Positions 4,464 through 7,992 of a stretch of DNA of 7,992 nucleotides are shown one piece after another. The translations under genes were made by a program, and so were the position numbers. Location of the stretch: contig JAJYBQ010000108.1 in NCBI GenBank assembly GCA_021778935.1, positions 1 to 7,992 of the forward strand, written 5' to 3'. Within the stretch, counting starts at the first letter, position 1; the number at the start of each line of letters is the position of its first letter. This DNA is from Pseudomonadota bacterium (GTDB taxonomy: Bacteria; Pseudomonadota; Gammaproteobacteria; Burkholderiales; Burkholderiaceae). The notes under the pieces were generated by a model, which ran no database searches, was not told the origin of the DNA, and was given only the letters and a program-made list of their open reading frames with translations.

Positions 4464-6505
4464 CACCGCGATCTCGAGTCCTTCAGGGTGACGATGCGGT
4501 TGAAGACCGGCCGGTCGTTGCGGTGATCCACGCGGTCGGCAACGAAGTAGCCTTGGCGTTCGAACTGGAAGCGCTCGTCTGCCATCGCCGATGCCAGCGT
4601 GGATTCGACGTATGCAGCAATGCTGCGGCGGCTTTCCGGGTTGAGCCGCGTACGGTAGTCCCCCGCACCCGCGTCGGGGTCGTCGCAGGAGAACAGACGA
4701 TCGTATAGCCGCACCTCCGCCGCCGGGGAATCCCCCGCCGGCAGCCAGTGGATCGCGCCCTTGACCTTGACCGCGCTCGCGCCCGGCGTGCCGCTCTTCG
4801 TGTCGGGCAGGATCTCGGCATGCACCGTCGCGATCCGTCCCTCGGCATCCCGGTCGAAGCCGGTGCAGCGGATGACATGGGCATAGCGCAGCCGCACCAT
4901 ACCTCCCGGCGTCAGGCGGAAAAAGTCGGGTGATGCCTGCTCGCGGAAGTCCTCGCGTTCGATCCACAGTTCGCGCCGCAGCGCGATCGTGCGCGTGCCG
5001 AGTTCCGGCCGGTGCGGATGCACGGGCGCCAGGCAGTCCTCGCGCGTGGATTCCGGGACGTTGGTCAGGACGAGCCGCAAGGGATCGAGACCCGCCATCG
5101 CGCCCGGCGCATGGCCGTCGAGGTCGTGCCGCAGCGCCTGCTCGAGTACTGCGTACTCGATCCGGGAGTCCGCCTTGCTCACGCCGATGCGCTCCGCGAA
5201 GAGCGCCAGGCTGCGTGGCGTATACCCCCGGCGTCGCAGGCCGACGAGGGTCGGCATGCGCGGATCATCCCAACCGTCGACAAGCCCTTCGTCGACCAAT
5301 TGAATCAGTTTGCGCTTGCTCAGCACGACGGAATCGATGTTGAGCCGGGCAAATTCGGTTTGCCGTGGCAGGTCGAACGGGTCGGGCAGCCGTTCCTCGA
5401 GCGCATGGGCGAGCAGCGGCGCAAACGACTCCGGCGCGCCAAGCAGCACATCGAAGAATGCGTCGACCTCCCGTGCCGCCGCGTCGCGGTCGTGTTCCCA
5501 GCGCACGAACAGGGCGCGCATCCGTTGCTCCGCCGCGCTTGCGAAGAGTTTCCCGGCGAAGTTGTGGCAATGCAGCGCGAACTCGCGCGCCGCCTCGCCG
5601 CCTTGTGCGCGGATGCCGCGCACAAGTTCGATGGCGGAGCGCCATTGCGGCCCGCGCAGAACCGGCACACAGCGCTCCACGCACCAGTCGTAGAGCGGTC
5701 GATGGTCCTCGAACTCGAGCGTGCAGATGCTGTGCGTGATGCTTTCCAGGGCATCCGACAGCGCGTGCGCAAAGTCGTACATCGGGTAGATGCACCAGCG
5801 ATCGCCGGTCCGGTGATGGTGCGCGAAACGGATGCGGTAGAGAGTCGGATCGCGCAGGTTGATGTTGGGCGAGGCCATGTCGATGCGCGCCCGCAGCACC
5901 ATCGATCCTTCCGGGTGCGCACCGGCACGCATCTCGCGGAATCGCGTCAGGCTCTCCGCCGCCGGCCGGTCGCGATAGCGGGATGCGCGGCCGGGTTCGG
6001 TGAGGGTGCCGCGCGCCAGGCGCAGCTCTTCTGCGCTCGACTCATCTATGTAGGCATGTCCGCCTTCGATCAGGAATTCGGCGCAGCGGAACGATTGCTC
6101 GAAGTAGTCCGAGGCGAAATAGCGGTTGTCCTCGGTGCCGTCCTGCCAGTCAAAGCCGAGCCAGCGTACGCTGTCGGCGATGCTGTCGACGTACTCCTGC
6201 TCCTCCTTCGTCGGATTGGTGTCATCGAAGCGCATGTGGCAGCGCCCCTGGAAGTCGCGCGCCAAGCCGAAGTTGAGGAAGATCGATTTGGCATGGCCGA
6301 CATGCAGATAGCCGTTCGGCTCCGGTGGAAACCGGGTGCGAATCCGGGCGGCGTCGAGGCTGCCGAGATGCTGGAAGTCACCGTCGCCCGGGGCGCCGTT
6401 CCAGCGCCGTCGCGCAAATCGGTTGGCCGCGAGATCCGTGGCGACGAGGTTGCGCAGGAAGTTCGCCGGGGAGGCGGTGGCGGTATTGCGGGTGTGTCGT
6501 TCCAT
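4463..6505 (-). CDS. glnS: Glutaminyl-tRNA synthetase with an extra ~95-residue insertion
   Basis: Class Ic synthetase that charges tRNA-Gln with glutamine using ATP. The product is 680 aa, where bacterial GlnRS is usually about 550-590. Catalytic core features are intact: P-P-E-P-N-G-Y-L-H68-V-G-H71 (HIGH motif), R92-F-D-D-T-N-P, P241-M-Y243-D-F-A-H (E. coli Tyr211 region), C261 (E. coli Cys229) and the L395-S-K-R-K KMSKS-type loop. G411-W-D-D-P-R-M-P-T-L and the C-terminal anticodon-binding barrels, with L566-P-D-T-K-S-G-T-P, follow in normal order to the end. Between W274 and P380, where E. coli has 10 residues, there are 105; this accounts for the extra length. The start at 6505 has a GAGAAGG Shine-Dalgarno 6 nt upstream and matches the family N-terminus (N-F-L-R-N). 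Open frame continues upstream to 7501 but is antisense to ugpQ and unrelated. The stop overlaps the aminopeptidase start (TGATG). A poor -10-like TAAGAT (6574-6579, minus) is the only promoter hint. Confidence 0.96.
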   Translation of the reverse strand: MERHTRNTATASPANFLRNLVATDLAANRFARRRWNGAPGDGDFQHLGSLDAARIRTRFPPEPNGYLHVGHAKSIFLNFGLARDFQGRCHMRFDDTNPTKEEQEYVDSIADSVRWLGFDWQDGTEDNRYFASDYFEQSFRCAEFLIEGGHAYIDESSAEELRLARGTLTEPGRASRYRDRPAAESLTRFREMRAGAHPEGSMVLRARIDMASPNINLRDPTLYRIRFAHHHRTGDRWCIYPMYDFAHALSDALESITHSICTLEFEDHRPLYDWCVERCVPVLRGPQWRSAIELVRGIRAQGGEAAREFALHCHNFAGKLFASAAEQRMRALFVRWEHDRDAAAREVDAFFDVLLGAPESFAPLLAHALEERLPDPFDLPRQTEFARLNIDSVVLSKRKLIQLVDEGLVDGWDDPRMPTLVGLRRRGYTPRSLALFAERIGVSKADSRIEYAVLEQALRHDLDGHAPGAMAGLDPLRLVLTNVPESTREDCLAPVHPHRPELGTRTIALRRELWIEREDFREQASPDFFRLTPGGMVRLRYAHVIRCTGFDRDAEGRIATVHAEILPDTKSGTPGASAVKVKGAIHWLPAGDSPAAEVRLYDRLFSCDDPDAGAGDYRTRLNPESRRSIAAYVESTLASAMADERFQFERQGYFVADRVDHRNDRPVFNRIVTLKDSRSR
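5369..5683 (-). other. GlnRS segment carrying the unexplained ~95-residue insertion
   Basis: These codons (residues 275-379 of GlnRS) replace a 10-residue link in E. coli (V243-H252), so about 95 residues are extra. The segment is rich in Ala, Arg, Glu and Leu with regular hydrophobic spacing, suggesting a mostly helical small domain. Near its start are C275 and C279, and in the middle H312-C313-H314. Codon use stays strongly GC-ending and no stop or frame break occurs, so it reads as translated protein and not as a sequencing error. I do not recognise a known domain; it does not look like the YqeY extension found at the C-terminus of Deinococcus GlnRS. Confidence 0.8.
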
Positions 6506-6511
6506 TTCGGA

Positions 6512-6518
6512 CCTTCTC
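6512..6518 (-). promoter_or_regulatory. Shine-Dalgarno of glnS
   Basis: GAGAAGG on the minus strand lies 6 nt before ATG 6505. This fixes the start inside a frame that is open for another 996 bp upstream. Confidence 0.65.
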
Positions 6519-6594
6519 GGCCTCGCGTTCGGGTTTCGGCGCAGTGCGTTGTCATCCGTCGTTGATCCCGCGCATCTTACTTCGCGCCCGGCTC

Positions 6595-6624
6595 TTGACG
6601 GGGGGGTCGTTGCGCGACTACGCT
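6595..6624 (+). promoter_or_regulatory. Sigma-70-type promoter of ugpQ
   Basis: TTGACG (6595-6600) and TACGCT (6619-6624) are separated by 18 bp in the glnS-ugpQ divergent gap, 59 bp before the ugpQ start. The -35 matches TTGACA in five of six positions and the -10 is moderate. The spacer begins with a G-run (6600-6606 including the last -35 base). Transcription would start near 6631. Confidence 0.5.
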
Positions 6625-6632
6625 GGGACCGA

Positions 6633-6652
6633 CTGGGCAGAGGTTCTGCCAG
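6633..6652 (+). promoter_or_regulatory. Small inverted repeat in the ugpQ 5' leader
   Basis: CTGGGCAGA, then a GT-rich turn, then TCTGCCAG form a stem of eight base pairs with one bulged G and a 3-nt loop. It begins almost at the inferred transcription start and ends 15 nt before the Shine-Dalgarno. It could be an operator or an mRNA hairpin. No known regulator site is recognised in it. Confidence 0.3.
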
Positions 6653-6667
6653 TGAACGCCTTGCTGC

Positions 6668-6674
6668 GGGAGGG
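6668..6674 (+). promoter_or_regulatory. Shine-Dalgarno of ugpQ
   Basis: GGGAGGG stands 8 nt before ATG 6683. It is one of the strongest ribosome binding sites in the window and decides the start. Confidence 0.7.
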
Positions 6675-6682
6675 TATCCGGA

Positions 6683-7570
6683 ATGTGGCCCTATCCCAAC
6701 CGAATCGCGCACCGCGGCGGCGGCGTATTGGCGCCCGAGAATACGATCGCGGCCTTGAATGCCGCGCTGGGTTACGGCTACCACGCGGCCGAGGTCGATG
6801 CCGCGTTGTCGCGCGACGAGGTGCCGGTGCTGTTGCACGACGCGTCGCTGGAACGAACGACGGATGGCAATGGTTGCGTGTGTGACTACACCGTCGACGA
6901 ATTGACGTGGTTCGATGCGGGCGAGCGGTTCGCGCCGGAGTTCCTGGGCGAGCCGATCCCGACCCTGGAACAGGCGCTGCGTGCGTGCGCGCACTGGGGG
7001 ATCTGGCTCAACGTCGAAATCAAGCCGGTCCCGGGGTTCGAAAAGCAGACTGGTGCGATCGTCGCTCGGACGGTCTCCCGGTTTTGCGTGAAGAACGGCA
7101 TCGTTGGCGATCGTCTTCCGCTGTTGTCGTCGTTTTCCGTCGTCGCGCTGGAGGCAGCCCGACGGGCAGCTCCCCACCTGCCGCGCGGATATCTGGTTTC
7201 CCGCGTTGGTCCGAAGTGGCGCCGGACGCTGGAGCATTGCGGTTGCCGGAGTCTGCATTGTGAATACCATGCGCTCGACGAGGCCACCGCGCGGGCGGTG
7301 AAGGATGCCGGTTTCGGCCTGCTTTGCTATACGGTCGACGAGCCCGCGCGGGTGCGGGTATTGGATTCCTGGGGGGTCGATGCGGTCGTTGTCGACCGCA
7401 TCGACCTGATTTCTCCGCACGTCGCGCGGAGCAGCGCCGCGCTCAGTGCGCATCCTTCGATACGCTCGATCCCAGAACCGCCCGTAGGCGGTCGGAGTCA
7501 AGGATCCGCAGGTGTTTCTGTTCCACCTCGATCAGCCCTTCCTGCGCAAAGTGGGAGAGTGCTCGGCTGA
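6683..7570 (+). CDS. ugpQ: Cytosolic glycerophosphodiester phosphodiesterase
   Basis: Hydrolyses glycerophosphodiesters, such as deacylated phospholipids, to glycerol 3-phosphate and an alcohol. It has no signal peptide, so it is the cytosolic UgpQ type and not periplasmic GlpQ. The product is 295 aa (E. coli UgpQ about 247). The TIM-barrel GDPD motifs are complete: H10-R-G, E19-N, E37-V-D39, H52-D and E112-I-K. These correspond to catalytic His17/His59 and metal ligands Glu44/Asp46/Glu119 of the Thermoanaerobacter enzyme with a constant offset. Homology to E. coli UgpQ ends near residue 247 (V-D-R-I-D-L-I-S-P). The last ~48 residues are a Ser/Pro/Arg-rich tail read through the antisense strand of the fnr 3' end, because no in-frame stop comes before 7568. 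No ugp transporter gene is nearby. A promoter and a good Shine-Dalgarno precede it. Confidence 0.93.
   Translation: MWPYPNRIAHRGGGVLAPENTIAALNAALGYGYHAAEVDAALSRDEVPVLLHDASLERTTDGNGCVCDYTVDELTWFDAGERFAPEFLGEPIPTLEQALRACAHWGIWLNVEIKPVPGFEKQTGAIVARTVSRFCVKNGIVGDRLPLLSSFSVVALEAARRAAPHLPRGYLVSRVGPKWRRTLEHCGCRSLHCEYHALDEATARAVKDAGFGLLCYTVDEPARVRVLDSWGVDAVVVDRIDLISPHVARSSAALSAHPSIRSIPEPPVGGRSQGSAGVSVPPRSALPAQSGRVLG
7375..7406. repeat. Perfect 14-bp inverted repeat, 4-nt loop, at the ugpQ/fnr junction
   Basis: GGTCGATGCGGTCG (7375-7388) and its exact complement CGACCGCATCGACC (7393-7406) flank a TTGT loop. It lies inside ugpQ codons 231-242 and 37 bp past the fnr stop on the opposite strand. In the fnr transcript this stretch is untranslated, so a very stable hairpin could form and act as a terminator or 3'-end protector. 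Neither side shows a true T-tract; the plus strand continues TGATTTCT. A stem this long with a tetraloop is unlikely by chance in 8 kb. Confidence 0.75.
7416..7450. repeat. Imperfect stem-loop spanning the fnr stop codon
   Basis: Outer arms CGCAC (7416-7420) and GTGCG (7446-7450) enclose inner arms GCGCGG (7424-7429) and CCGCGC (7437-7442). A 3x3 internal loop between them contains the fnr stop (7443-7445). It directly neighbours the 14-bp inverted repeat, making two tandem stem-loops at the end of fnr. In GC-rich DNA inner arms of this kind can arise by chance. Confidence 0.3.
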
Positions 7571-7992
7571 CGGTCTCGAGTTTCAGTCCGAGGAAGCTGC
7601 CGATCTCCGCGCGCGTCATGCGCAGCACGAATTCCAGGCGCGAATAACCACGCGCTTCGAAGCGCTGCGAGAGGTTGAGCAGGAACGCCGCCAGGCGCTC
7701 TTCCGCGCGCATGCTGCCCAGCAGCAGCATGACGCCGTGTTCACGCACGATCTCGCGGCTCATCACCTTGCGCAGATTGTTCTGCAGCGAAGGCACCGCG
7801 GCTGCGATCTCTTCAAGCCGCTCGTACGGAAGGACGCAGACCTCCGTGTCCTCGAGCGCAACGGTGTCGCAGGTGTGGGCTTCGGCGGAGATCCCGTCGA
7901 GACCGACCACTTCGCCGGCCATGTGGAACCCGGTCACCTGTTCGTGGCCGTCGGGCGACATGAGCGTGCTCTTGAGGAAGCCCAGTCGGACC
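7443..7992 (-). CDS. fnr: FNR-type oxygen-responsive transcription regulator (5' end outside window)
   Basis: The C-terminal ~182 residues of a CRP/FNR-family regulator; the N-terminus with the expected [4Fe-4S] cysteines (C20, C23, C29 of E. coli) lies beyond the right edge. Codons continue in frame upstream of the internal ATG at 7961 (V-R-L-G-F-L-K-S-T-L), so that ATG is not the start. The sensor domain shows E-Q-V-T-G-F-H-M-A-G-E, typical of FNR. The fourth cluster cysteine, E. coli C122, is present in T-E-V-C-V-L-P (codon 7836-7838). The dimer helix keeps M-S-R-E-I, with Glu at the place of D154, and A-E-E-R-L-A-A-F follows. The recognition helix reads L-E-T-V-S-R-A-L (E..SR at codons 7563-7577), the signature for TTGAT-N4-ATCAA sites. 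FNR switches genes for low-oxygen metabolism. Its 3' end overlaps ugpQ by 128 bp, tail to tail. Confidence 0.9.
   Translation of the reverse strand, partial: VRLGFLKSTLMSPDGHEQVTGFHMAGEVVGLDGISAEAHTCDTVALEDTEVCVLPYERLEEIAAAVPSLQNNLRKVMSREIVREHGVMLLLGSMRAEERLAAFLLNLSQRFEARGYSRLEFVLRMTRAEIGSFLGLKLETVSRALSHFAQEGLIEVEQKHLRILDSDRLRAVLGSSVSKDAH

Noticed and set aside
5142..5160. 8-bp perfect palindrome TCGAGTAC with a 3-nt spacer inside glnS
   Set aside because: An inverted repeat of this size is expected about once by chance in 8 kb, and it lies in ordinary conserved coding sequence.
5012..6565. Plus-strand 517-codon open frame opposite glnS
   Set aside because: It mirrors a secure GlnRS gene. 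Long antisense frames are expected in high-GC DNA; the product is Arg/Ala-rich with no recognisable motif.
6562..6575. TTGAT half-site in the glnS-ugpQ gap as an FNR box
   Set aside because: The second half reads CGCAT instead of ATCAA at the proper 4-bp spacing, so it is not an FNR palindrome.
6506..7501. Upstream extension of the glnS frame (332 codons) antisense to ugpQ
   Set aside because: GlnRS homology and the Shine-Dalgarno place the start at 6505. The extension is low-complexity Arg/Pro/Asp-rich and lies opposite a well-supported UgpQ.

Overview
The window is a gene-dense, high-GC chromosomal segment. The proteins read like those of a betaproteobacterium (Burkholderiales or Rhodocyclales type): the GlnRS backbone resembles the Bordetella-type enzyme as I remember it, the regulator is FNR-like, and TcdA, PdxH and UgpQ are proteobacterial in form. 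The genus cannot be fixed from the sequence alone. I see no tRNA or rRNA gene, CRISPR array, insertion sequence or phage gene. The content is mostly housekeeping, with an oxygen and stress flavour (FNR, bacteriohemerythrin, a universal stress protein, and the O2-using oxidase PdxH).

Layout. At the left edge, on the minus strand, pdxH (PLP synthesis) is followed after 62 bp by the first 31 codons of a response regulator that runs off the window. Only 17 bp from the pdxH start, tcdA (ct6A tRNA modification) begins divergently on the plus strand. After a 97-bp gap comes a plus-strand pair, a single-domain UspA-type stress protein and a bacteriohemerythrin, joined by a TGATG stop/start overlap. 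This pair converges, with 22 bp between stops, on a minus-strand pair: glnS followed by a long, three-domain Xaa-Pro aminopeptidase, again joined by TGATG. A 177-bp divergent gap separates glnS from ugpQ (glycerophosphodiester phosphodiesterase, plus strand), which has a plausible sigma-70 promoter and a strong ribosome binding site. ugpQ runs tail to tail into an fnr/crp-family gene on the minus strand, truncated at the right edge. The two coding regions overlap by 128 bp.

Most notable points. (1) The glutaminyl-tRNA synthetase is 680 aa, against about 550-590 for ordinary bacterial enzymes. The excess is one in-frame insertion of about 95 residues placed just before the Gln-recognition segment of the catalytic domain. 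(2) A perfect 14-bp inverted repeat with a 4-nt loop lies in the 3' part of ugpQ, just beyond the fnr stop on the other strand. A second, imperfect stem-loop spans the fnr stop. (3) Gene boundaries are strikingly compressed: two TGATG junctions, a 17-bp divergent gap, a 128-bp convergent overlap and a possible 10-codon leader ORF ahead of the response regulator. Apart from the GlnRS insertion I found no evidence of a new multigene system.
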